Part shown: positions 15,784 to 23,220 of the stretch, one piece after another
How the letters are laid out: each line of letters opens with the position of its first letter
How positions within the stretch are numbered: the first letter of the stretch is position 1
Source: DASPJL01 sp035628645
GTDB taxonomy: Bacteria > Bacteroidota > Bacteroidia > Cytophagales > Cyclobacteriaceae
Length of the DNA: 26,316 nucleotides
Reading direction: 5' to 3'
Assembly (NCBI GenBank): GCA_035628645.1
Contig: DASPJL010000007.1
Coordinates: 1 to 26,316, forward strand
Notes under the pieces: model-generated
Database searches by the model: none
Told to the model about the DNA's origin: nothing
What the model saw: only the letters and a program-made list of their open reading frames with translations
Made by a program: the position numbers and the translations under genes

Positions 15784-16890
15784 CTAGTCACCATCGTTGT
15801 CAGTATAGGTAACAGAAAGACCAAGTCTGGAAATCATTTCTCCTTTAAGAAGAGAAACAAGCGAAGTAAATGAATTGAAAAGCTTGTCAACTTCCGCGGT
15901 TTCAGCAGTGACGGCCTTATTTAATGGATTGTCCAATTCATCAAGTGCAGTTCTGATGCTTTCAAATTGTTGAATTATCCTGTCCGATAAAAGCTGATCG
16001 TCCTGCCATTTGGCATCTATTTTATTCAGGTAGTCATCAAATCCAGCGCCTTCACCACCTTTAAATGCATTTTCAATGGCATTTAAATCTGTCTTTATCA
16101 AATCAATAGAATATTCACTGTTGAAAGCCTCCACTTTCTCCGGTTGCAAGCTGCCTCCTTTTTTGCCGATCGGTTCCCCAATTTTTATGTTCTTGATGTC
16201 TTCAACTGCCTGAATAATAGAATTTGCCAGAAGATTAGTAGAACTTCCTGCATCAGTACCGGCTTTGCTAAGGAATGCTTCAGTATAATTTTTTCCTGAA
16301 GGCTGCCATCCGGCTTCCAGATTTGCGGCTTTCTCTTTAATATTTTCGGTTAAGGCTTTTAAATAAGCTTTTCTGTTTTCTCCTTCTGTTAAAAAGTTAT
16401 TCAGGATTACGGAATTTCCTTCCTGGCTAAAGATCAGGTACTCCACAGCGGGAAGTCCTTTTTCACCGCCTCCAAGTGACTCAATAAAAGCGCTGTTTAT
16501 CTCAGTCGAAGAGGAAATGTGCTCCTCTATCTTTATTTTGTCTGAGGGATATTTGTTGATCCGGATTATGAAAGAAGAATCATAGGCTGGGCCCACATAA
16601 TTAAAGGCTTGAGTGGAATTCCATGCTTCCGCCGTCTTTTTCCATGCTTCCTGAAGCGCTGCTAAATTGGCTTCGGTTACACTTTCATTAAATGTGTTGC
16701 TTGCAGCGAGTAAAATTTCTGCCTGGCTGTTAAAATTTGAGTAGGAAGGAATAATCAGGTTTGTAGTAAAATTTTCTAACATTATGCTCCGGTCAAAATC
16801 CTTCCCGGAGTTGGGGCCATCGTCCGCAGAATTACAAGAAATTATTGATAAGCAGATTAATAGGTAAAAAGAGTATAACTTCTTCTTCAT
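15784..16890 (-). CDS. Imelysin-family lipoprotein
   Basis: A 368-residue exported lipoprotein: hydrophobic leader to the lipobox SIISC with the lipidated Cys at residue 19, then Asn/Ser/Asp. The mature part fits the imelysin (peptidase M75-like, ICMP/IrpA) helical family, with AWKKTAEAWNSTQAF (about 82-96), GLPAVEYLIF (145-154) and a C-terminal FNSFTSLVSLLKGEM helix. The GxHxxE motif thought to bind metal in the family reads G-L-P-A-V-E, so the histidine is replaced by proline. It is the first gene of an operon with the carboxylase-like and TonB receptor genes, a setting that suggests iron or other metal uptake. No protease activity is implied. Confidence 0.88.
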   Translation of the reverse strand: MKKKLYSFYLLICLSIISCNSADDGPNSGKDFDRSIMLENFTTNLIIPSYSNFNSQAEILLAASNTFNESVTEANLAALQEAWKKTAEAWNSTQAFNYVGPAYDSSFIIRINKYPSDKIKIEEHISSSTEINSAFIESLGGGEKGLPAVEYLIFSQEGNSVILNNFLTEGENRKAYLKALTENIKEKAANLEAGWQPSGKNYTEAFLSKAGTDAGSSTNLLANSIIQAVEDIKNIKIGEPIGKKGGSLQPEKVEAFNSEYSIDLIKTDLNAIENAFKGGEGAGFDDYLNKIDAKWQDDQLLSDRIIQQFESIRTALDELDNPLNKAVTAETAEVDKLFNSFTSLVSLLKGEMISRLGLSVTYTDNDGD

Positions 16891-16927
16891 GCTTCTGTCT
16901 TTTATTTAGATTAATTTTAAATAAGGG

Positions 16928-16958
16928 CAAATCTAAAAGTGAAAATTTTAGGAAGCAA
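16928..16958 (-). promoter_or_regulatory. Promoter of the imelysin operon
   Basis: On the minus strand TTG (16958-16956), a 20-bp spacer and TAGATTTG (16935-16928) match the Bacteroidota consensus. Transcription would begin near 16920, about 30 bases before the imelysin ATG. I see no convincing Fur box beside it. Confidence 0.6.
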
Positions 16959-17384
16959 TAATAATTTGGATAAATTCTAAATAATGGCAGTGGTTTTCAG
17001 CGATCAACCCAGATTTCTGTTGATTCTTTCATTTACCTGTTTCGGTTTTGACATTGCTTTAATTTTACTGCGGTTTTTGTATCTTGACGACATCGTCTTA
17101 TTATGGGAATATTTCCCAAAATAAATATGATCTTTCTATTTGCATTCGAAATCCTGCATAAATTATAATACATCTTACGCCACTTGTCTTTGCTGTCTTT
17201 TCTGCATTTCCCAAGGAATTAAACCTATTTGCTGGTTTATAGTCTTTATTTTGTAATTTTTTGGTACATCGTGAATCAACTTTCATTTCATGTGGTCCTT
17301 TCTTTGAGGTTTATTCAGTAAGAAAAATCATAGGTCATACTTATAGTTTTTCTATTAATGATGTAAAATTTAAACCTTACAGTT
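16959..17384. other. Long divergent spacer with two small palindromes
   Basis: This 426-bp stretch, upstream of both the imelysin operon and the binding-protein gene, has no credible gene; the short open frames within it lack any recognisable features. It holds GACGA-CA-TCGTC at 17086-17097 and TGGGAA-TAT-TTCCCA at 17104-17118, seven bases apart, which could be protein-binding sites. No terminator or RNA element is evident. Confidence 0.45.
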
Positions 17385-18380
17385 ATGAAAAACAGATCGA
17401 TTTTGATGATTGTGTTTACTGTTTTCTTAGGGATGAATGCTTTTAATACTCATGCCCAGAAAATAGGTTTTCTGATCGATAGTTATGTGATGGATAGATG
17501 GTATCTTGATCATAAGCTATTCGAAGACAAGGTTATAAAACTTGGAGGTGAATGTAGAGTTGAAGTGCCTTACGGTGATCCGGTTGAACAAGTAAGAATA
17601 GGGAAGAAGATGATTGATGAGGGAATAGACGTACTTGTTTTAGTTCCTATTGATGCTGAAAAAGCTGCGGAAATTGTCACGTATGCCAAGTCAAAAAATG
17701 TACCTGTTATTTCTTATGAAAGGCTGGCTTTTAGCCCGGACATTTCAGTTTATATTGGATATAATGCAGAAAAGGTGGGGCAAATGGAGGCCGAGTACCT
17801 GGTGAAAAAGTTTCCTGAAGGTAATTATGTGTTGGTCAACGGACCTAGTTCAGATAACAATGCCATACTTCTGAGAAAGGGGCAGATGGCTGTACTTCAG
17901 CCATATATCAAAAGCGGAAAGATAAAGTTAGCCGGCGACCTTGTTTTAAACGAATGGAGTGAAATTGAGGCTTTGATGAAAGTAGAAGAACTCTTTTCCA
18001 AAACGGGCATCAAGCCCAATGCAATCATAGCGGGAAACGATGCAATAGCAAATGGTGCCATTCAAGTGTTGCCACAAGATCTTATAGGAAAAGTAGGTGT
18101 AGCAGGTCAGGATGCAGACTTAACCGCTATAAAAAATATTATTTCAGGAGCACAAAGTATGACAATTTATAAACCCATCAGGGCTTTGGCTGAATTGGCG
18201 GCGGAAACTGCTATGGTTCTTGCAAAAGGAAATCCGGTTAAAGGCATTAGGAAGTTTACTTCAGGAAACCTGGTAGTGGATGCCATATTACTTGATCCTG
18301 TTTCGGTAGATAAAGACAATATTAAAGATACAGTGGTGAAAGATGGACACGTAACGCAGTCTCAGGTTTACGGTAAATAG
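17385..18380 (+). CDS. Xylose-type periplasmic sugar-binding protein
   Basis: A 331-residue exported protein with a signal peptide ending near HAQ (residues 23-25) and a periplasmic-binding-protein type 1 fold, two lobes that close on a sugar. It is close to the XylF/D-xylose-binding group: PVISYERLAFSPD, then VYIGYNAEKVGQMEAEYL, VLVNGPSSDNNA, IIAGNDAIANGAIQ and VAGQDADLTAIKNI are in the expected order. No ABC permease or ATPase genes flank it: a divergent operon lies to its left and a minus-strand dehydrogenase to its right. It may serve a transporter encoded elsewhere or a sensor. A terminator directly follows. Confidence 0.85.
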   Translation: MKNRSILMIVFTVFLGMNAFNTHAQKIGFLIDSYVMDRWYLDHKLFEDKVIKLGGECRVEVPYGDPVEQVRIGKKMIDEGIDVLVLVPIDAEKAAEIVTYAKSKNVPVISYERLAFSPDISVYIGYNAEKVGQMEAEYLVKKFPEGNYVLVNGPSSDNNAILLRKGQMAVLQPYIKSGKIKLAGDLVLNEWSEIEALMKVEELFSKTGIKPNAIIAGNDAIANGAIQVLPQDLIGKVGVAGQDADLTAIKNIISGAQSMTIYKPIRALAELAAETAMVLAKGNPVKGIRKFTSGNLVVDAILLDPVSVDKDNIKDTVVKDGHVTQSQVYGK

Positions 18381-18403
18381 ATTTTTAGGCGTTTTTAGAA
18401 ATG

Positions 18404-18437
18404 AAGGCTGTCTTATTTTGAGACAGCCTTTTCTTTT
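18404..18437 (+). terminator. Terminator behind the sugar-binding protein
   Basis: A 10-bp stem AAGGCTGTCT (18404-18413) pairs with AGACAGCCTT (18421-18430) over a 7-base loop, followed by TTCTTTT. Confidence 0.88.
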
Positions 18438-18460
18438 GGAGGGTTCGAAACCCTCCAAAA
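18434..18460. repeat. Perfect palindrome, extragenic repeat type
   Basis: TTTTGGAGGGTT and its exact complement AACCCTCCAAAA flank the 3-base centre CGA. It overlaps the T-run of the preceding terminator and lies just beyond the end of the minus-strand dehydrogenase gene. GGAGGGTT-type palindromes recur between genes in Bacteroidota and it may also end the minus-strand transcript. Confidence 0.7.
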
Positions 18461-18474
18461 GTTACAAATGGGAT

Positions 18475-19416
18475 TTATTGTTTTCCCTCAATATATGCTT
18501 TAATTTTTTTCGTCAGCACTTCATTGATCCTAACATACGATTCATGCGTCCATCCGGCTACATGGGGAGTGAAGAGAACCTTTTCGGAAGATTTTAAAAA
18601 TTCAAATGCTTCCTGCTGTTCAGGGGTATATTTGTTAAGTTTTTCATTTTCCAGTACATCCAGCACAGCCCCTGATATTTTACCTGTTTCGATGGCTTTT
18701 TTAATTACTGATAACTTTGCGAGTTCACCCCTCGCTGAATTAAGGAAATAGAATGGTTTTTTGATGCGATTTATAAAATCTTCATTTATCATGAAATGCG
18801 TTTCCGGTGTTAATGGAACATGCATACTTAAAAGATCCGCTTCTTCAAATATTTGTTCAAGAGCCACCTCTTTTACCTGCTCGCTCCCAAATCCACTTTT
18901 GTATTTATCATAAGCAATAATATTGCATTCAAAGGACGTAAGTCGCTTGGCAAAGGCTTGCCCCATGAAACCATAACCTATAATTCCAACCGTTTTATTT
19001 TTTAATTCTACCCCTCTGTTTCCTTCGCGGTCCCATATCCCGTTCCTTACTTGTTTGTCTCCTAAATTGATATTATTAAAGAGGCATAGGATCATTCCTA
19101 CCATGTGCTCGGCTAATGCATCGCGGTTTCCCTCTGGTGCATTTACTATGGTGATATTTCTGGCTTGCATTGTTTCAAGGTCTACCTGGTCAAGCCCGGC
19201 TCCGGCTCTTCCTATAAATTCCAGGTTTTTAGCTTTATCAAAAAGCTCCTTATTAATAGGCGTTTTACTTCTGACGATTATTCCCTGGTAATTTTCAATA
19301 ACATTTAATATTTCTTCCCTGGTAATCTCAGGCCGATAGTCAGGTTTTACTCCAATACTTTCCAACATCGGTATGATGGACGGATGCATTTTATCGATTA
19401 TAAGACAATTGTACAT
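18475..19416 (-). CDS. D-2-hydroxyacid dehydrogenase, SerA-like without ACT domain
   Basis: A 313-residue NAD-dependent dehydrogenase. The Rossmann motif is GIIGYGFMGQ (144-153) with the acidic residue Asp170 for the adenine ribose, so NAD is preferred. Arg229 in SARGE, a Glu near 256 in LDVLENE and His285 in FTPHVAGWT form the usual catalytic set. GRAGAGLDQVDL (69-80) is typical of phosphoglycerate dehydrogenases. There is no C-terminal ACT domain, so serine feedback of the E. coli kind is not expected. It might oxidise 3-phosphoglycerate for serine synthesis or reduce another 2-keto acid; neither serC nor serB is near. Confidence 0.85.
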   Translation of the reverse strand: MYNCLIIDKMHPSIIPMLESIGVKPDYRPEITREEILNVIENYQGIIVRSKTPINKELFDKAKNLEFIGRAGAGLDQVDLETMQARNITIVNAPEGNRDALAEHMVGMILCLFNNINLGDKQVRNGIWDREGNRGVELKNKTVGIIGYGFMGQAFAKRLTSFECNIIAYDKYKSGFGSEQVKEVALEQIFEEADLLSMHVPLTPETHFMINEDFINRIKKPFYFLNSARGELAKLSVIKKAIETGKISGAVLDVLENEKLNKYTPEQQEAFEFLKSSEKVLFTPHVAGWTHESYVRINEVLTKKIKAYIEGKQ

Positions 19417-19425
19417 TTTTTAAAA

Positions 19426-19546
19426 GTTGTCAGTTTACAGTTTGTGTGAGCTTTCCGCTATCAGCATTCAGCTTGTTTTATTTCTATTGCTTAATTATGT
19501 ATTCACTCATTTACTCATTCTCTCATTCATCAATTCTTTCATTTTT
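19426..19546. repeat. Spacer of repeated words, dehydrogenase / mgtE
   Basis: On the minus strand this reads GAATGAGAGAATGAGTAAATGAGTGAAT (19532-19505), then TAGCGGAAAGCTC and AACTGTAAACTGACAAC. The first part is the same low-complexity family as at 6133 and 8094; CTGTAAACTGACAAC-like words also recur between Bacteroidota genes. It separates mgtE from the dehydrogenase gene. No terminator stem is evident. Confidence 0.5.
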
Positions 19547-19548
19547 CC

Positions 19549-20898
19549 TTAACTATACAACACATGTGCAACTCCAAAATAGACCGCCAGACCAATAATA
19601 TCATTGGCTGTGGTAATAAAAGGTCCGGAAGCAAGGGCGGGATTAACTCCAAATTTATTTAAAACAATAGGTGTTACCGTTCCCATAAAAGAAGCCAGCA
19701 AAACAACGGAAAACAAAGCAATGGATACGACTAAAGCCAACCGGAAAGCTTGTCCAAAAGCCAGGTTAATTCCCAGTACTAAGCTGGCAATTACAATTCC
19801 ATTAAGCAAGGCTACCAAAAACATCTTAAGAAATCTGCGAACCATAGTAAATTCAAAAGAAGACTTATAATTCATGCTTTGAAGAATCAAAGAAGAAGAC
19901 TGAATGCCAACATTTCCACCGGTAGCCATAATAAGCGGAATAAAAAAGGCCATTGCAGGTATAGCAATTATATCGTCTTCGTAAAAATTTAAGAGCCGGG
20001 CACCTAAAATTCCCCCGATCATTCCCACTATCAGCCAGGGAAGTCTTGCCCGGGAAAGCATCCAAATGCTGTCGTCCTCTTCGATATGTTCTGAAATACC
20101 AGACATTGCCTGCATGTCAGACTCTGCCTGTTCTGTGATTACGTCTACCACATCATCTATGGTGATTCTCCCAAGTAATTTGCCCTGTACGTTGATCACG
20201 GGAATGGCTTCCAGGTCATACTTCTGCATGAGTTCGGCCACTTCAACATCTTTTTTATAAGTTTCTACAGCAATAACATCCGATTCATAAATATCAGCGA
20301 TCTTCTTTTTGTCATTGGCAATAATGATCCTTTTTAAGGACACTCTTCCCAGCAATATTCCCAGGTCGTCTACTACATAAACAGAGTATGCTTTTTCTAC
20401 ATTTTCAGCCTGCCTTCTAATTTCTTCTATACATTGTTTTACCGTCCAGTTTACATTGGCTTTGATAAGCTCCTTGGCCATTAGCCCGCCCGCACAATCT
20501 TCTTCATATCTTAAAAGATCAACGATATAAGTCGCTTGCTCAGGATCCTTAAGTGAGCCAATAACTTCCTCCCTTACAATAATCGGCTGTTCATTTAAAA
20601 TATCGGCTGCATCATCGGAATCAACCAGATCTATAAATTTTGCAAGCTCGGTGGAGGAATAGTTTTTTAGAAATTTTCGTCTGATCTCAGGATCCAGATT
20701 GGTAATTACTTCTGCGGTAAGCTCATCTTCAAAAAGATCTAAAACATATTTGGAATCTGTAGAATTAAATTCATATAATAATGTGGTGATATCAGGAGCG
20801 TAGACATCCTTCATGCTTTCTTTTATAGCATCCTTGTCATCCCTGGCTATCGCTTCTTTTAGCCAGTCGTAATATTCGACCGTTAACCCAAATTCCAT
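19549..20898 (-). CDS. mgtE: Magnesium transporter MgtE
   Basis: A 449-residue Mg2+ channel/transporter. It has the cytosolic superhelical N-domain (about 1-130, with the aspartate-rich LVDSDDAADIL), a pair of CBS domains (about 131-255; VYVVDDLGILLGRVSLKRI and GKLLGRITIDDVVDVITEQ) that sense Mg2+, a plug helix, and a C-terminal membrane domain with five helices (about 285-448). The pore segment PALASGPFITTANDIIGL carries the Asp of the selectivity site. The start codon overlaps the rsmA stop (TAATG), so the two are translated in series. Confidence 0.96.
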   Translation of the reverse strand: MEFGLTVEYYDWLKEAIARDDKDAIKESMKDVYAPDITTLLYEFNSTDSKYVLDLFEDELTAEVITNLDPEIRRKFLKNYSSTELAKFIDLVDSDDAADILNEQPIIVREEVIGSLKDPEQATYIVDLLRYEEDCAGGLMAKELIKANVNWTVKQCIEEIRRQAENVEKAYSVYVVDDLGILLGRVSLKRIIIANDKKKIADIYESDVIAVETYKKDVEVAELMQKYDLEAIPVINVQGKLLGRITIDDVVDVITEQAESDMQAMSGISEHIEEDDSIWMLSRARLPWLIVGMIGGILGARLLNFYEDDIIAIPAMAFFIPLIMATGGNVGIQSSSLILQSMNYKSSFEFTMVRRFLKMFLVALLNGIVIASLVLGINLAFGQAFRLALVVSIALFSVVLLASFMGTVTPIVLNKFGVNPALASGPFITTANDIIGLAVYFGVAHVLYS

Positions 20899-21668
20899 TA
20901 TATCTGCTGTTCCGCTTTTTTCGTCAAATAAACAAAGTCTTCTACGGACAATTGCTCAGCCCTTTTATTTAACAACTCATCATTTTGTAATTCCGGATTC
21001 AAATTTAAGGGCTTCAACGCATTCCTTAAGGTCTTTCTTCTATTATTAAATCCTTGTTTTACCAGCCTTACAAACAACTTTTCATCACAGTCCAGATTCT
21101 TAATTTCATTTCTTTTTAACCTGATCACTCCGGACTTTACTTTTGGTGGCGGATTAAAAACGTGTTCATCTACTGTAAAAAGATATTCAATGTTGTAATA
21201 GGCCTGAAGGAACACGCTTAAAATACCATAATCTTTATTTCCCGGAGGAGAAGCTATCCTTTTAGCTACTTCTTTTTGAAGCATACAAACCACTTCCATC
21301 ACCCTTTCTTTATCTTCCAATACCTTAAAAAAGATCTGGGAGGAAATATTATACGGGAAATTTCCAATAATTCCATAAGTCCCATTTAGAGTTTGCTTAA
21401 GATCCATCCGAAGAAAATCTCCTTGAATAATATTCAGTTCGGGGTACTTCTTTTCAAGAAAAAGGATGGATTCTTTATCTATCTCAACTACGGCGAGGTT
21501 CGTTTCTTTTTTAACTAAGAAATCAGTCAGTACGCCTGTTCCAGGGCCTATTTCTAATAAAGTACTGTAATTGTTATGATAAGTGAGTGCACCAACGATA
21601 TCGCTGGCAATACTCATATCTTTTAAAAAATGTTGTCCGAGATGCTTCTTAGGTCTTACCGCTGACAT
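20898..21668 (-). CDS. rsmA: 16S rRNA dimethyladenosine transferase
   Basis: A 256-residue enzyme (KsgA) that dimethylates two adjacent adenines in helix 45 of 16S rRNA during 30S assembly. The opening KKHLGQHFLKD (7-17), motif I LLEIGPGTGVLTDFL (37-51), the acidic VVEIDKES (60-67) and the catalytic NFPY (103-106) are all present, and the C-terminal helical region with GFNNRRKTLRNAL follows. Length is standard. Its stop overlaps the mgtE start by one base. The gene runs divergently from the leucyl aminopeptidase. Confidence 0.97.
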   Translation of the reverse strand: MSAVRPKKHLGQHFLKDMSIASDIVGALTYHNNYSTLLEIGPGTGVLTDFLVKKETNLAVVEIDKESILFLEKKYPELNIIQGDFLRMDLKQTLNGTYGIIGNFPYNISSQIFFKVLEDKERVMEVVCMLQKEVAKRIASPPGNKDYGILSVFLQAYYNIEYLFTVDEHVFNPPPKVKSGVIRLKRNEIKNLDCDEKLFVRLVKQGFNNRRKTLRNALKPLNLNPELQNDELLNKRAEQLSVEDFVYLTKKAEQQI

Positions 21669-21698
21669 TTTATTAAGTAAAATAAGCTAAATTGCGCC

Positions 21699-21728
21699 CA
21701 AAAGTACTATAATAAATGCAACCCACAA
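21699..21728 (-). promoter_or_regulatory. Promoter of rsmA-mgtE
   Basis: On the minus strand TTG (21728-21726), a 19-bp spacer and TACTTTTG (21706-21699) fit the Bacteroidota consensus. The -33 element lies within the first codons of the divergent aminopeptidase gene. Confidence 0.55.
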
Positions 21729-23146
21729 TAAAGATAAACAAAACCGGCGTGGAGAAGGCAGACAGGGTAGTTTTGCTGAGAGATGCTTCATCGTTTACTG
21801 AAATAATTCAGGATCAAAATCAAAAAAATTATATACAAAAAAAACTGGAAGGAGGGGAGTCAGCAGTTATAAACATCAATCTTTACGAAAGCAGAGTTAT
21901 TCTTTTGTATGTAAAACCTTCCAGTAATAAAAATCAACTCTTAGAAGATTTCAGAAAAAAAGGATTTGAAGTTTCCAGTCTTTTAAACGGAGAAAAAATT
22001 GAGTCGGTAGAAGTGATTTCCCAATCCAATGATTTGGATAGTCTTTTGGCTTTTTGTGAAGGACTTTCGCTTTCTTCCTATCAGTTTTTAAAATACAAGT
22101 CTGATAAAAAAGAGAATTCCCTTAAGGAAATAAAAGTTGTGGGGGATTATAACCCTAAGCATTTTGATGAACTGAATAATTTGGTTGAAGCCAATTATAT
22201 CGCCAGGGATCTGGTAAATGAACCTGTGATTTATTTAACGGCTGAACAATTTAGTGAAGAGATTCAAAAATTGGGTAAACAAGCGGGGTTTGTGGTTGAG
22301 GTTTTAAATGAAACAAAAATCCAGAGTCTTAAAATGGGTGGGCTCCTTGCCGTAAATGAGGGAAGTCCTAATCCTCCTACTTTTAATATCCTTGAGTATA
22401 AACCCTCGTCCGCGACAAATTCCAAACCTATAGTTCTGGTGGGCAAAGGAGTAGTTTATGACACGGGGGGATTGAGCCTTAAGCCAACGCCGAGTTCAAT
22501 GGACTATATGAAATGCGATATGGCCGGAGGAGCGGCGGTTGTAGGATGTTTATATGCAATAGCTAAAAATAAATTACCTATTCATGTAGTTGGACTAATT
22601 CCGGCAACAGAAAACCGTCCGGATGGAAATGCCATTACCCCTGGGGATGTAATTACAATGATGTCAGGAAAAACAGTAGAAGTATTGAATACGGATGCAG
22701 AAGGCAGGTTGATCCTTGCTGATGCCTTAACATATGCGGCAAAATATAAACCCGAACTAGTAATTGATGTGGCCACCCTTACCGGTTCTGCTGCCAGGGC
22801 AACAGGAAAAGAGGGTAGTGTGGTTATGGGAAATGCCAATGAAAAATATAGAAAGGCTTTGGTAGAAAGCGGATACAATGTGCATGAACGATTGGTAGAA
22901 TTTCCATTATGGTCTGAATATGGCAAATTGATAGAGTCGGATATTGCTGATATTAAAAATATTGGAGGTGCAGACGGCGGAGCAATTACAGCAGGAAAAT
23001 TCCTTGAACATTTTGTGAATTACGACTGGATGCACCTGGATATTGCGGGAACAGCTTTTCTTTCAAGTGTAGATTCTTACCGGGGGAAAAATGGAACGGG
23101 AGTAGGCGTGCGACTGCTGTATGATTTTATCAAAAGAAATTTTTAG
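21716..23146 (+). CDS. Leucyl aminopeptidase, M17 family
   Basis: A 476-residue cytosolic metallopeptidase that removes N-terminal residues from peptides. The C-terminal catalytic domain is complete: Lys244 and Asp249 in VGKGVVYDTGG, Lys256, Asp268 in MKCDMAGG, and Asp327, Glu329 and Arg331 in NTDAEGR, which match the zinc ligands and catalytic residues of E. coli PepA. The N-terminal domain (about 1-150) is divergent, as is usual. It forms hexamers in the family. The intergenic gap to rsmA is only 47 bases, so its promoter must overlap that of rsmA. Confidence 0.93.
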   Translation: MQPTIKINKTGVEKADRVVLLRDASSFTEIIQDQNQKNYIQKKLEGGESAVININLYESRVILLYVKPSSNKNQLLEDFRKKGFEVSSLLNGEKIESVEVISQSNDLDSLLAFCEGLSLSSYQFLKYKSDKKENSLKEIKVVGDYNPKHFDELNNLVEANYIARDLVNEPVIYLTAEQFSEEIQKLGKQAGFVVEVLNETKIQSLKMGGLLAVNEGSPNPPTFNILEYKPSSATNSKPIVLVGKGVVYDTGGLSLKPTPSSMDYMKCDMAGGAAVVGCLYAIAKNKLPIHVVGLIPATENRPDGNAITPGDVITMMSGKTVEVLNTDAEGRLILADALTYAAKYKPELVIDVATLTGSAARATGKEGSVVMGNANEKYRKALVESGYNVHERLVEFPLWSEYGKLIESDIADIKNIGGADGGAITAGKFLEHFVNYDWMHLDIAGTAFLSSVDSYRGKNGTGVGVRLLYDFIKRNF

Positions 23147-23220
23147 TTTTTTGTCAAAGAATAAGTAATTCCCAAAATTTTATTCGTAATTCGTCATTCT
23201 TAAATCGTACTTAATTAATA

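Noticed and set aside
16891..16990. Fur box upstream of the imelysin operon
   Set aside because: The area is rich in AATAAT words, but no 19-bp inverted repeat close to GATAATGATAATCATTATC is present.
17101..17446. Two overlapping short open frames in the divergent spacer
   Set aside because: They lie on opposite strands, have no recognisable motifs or plausible ribosome-binding sites, and one runs into the sugar-binding-protein gene in another frame.
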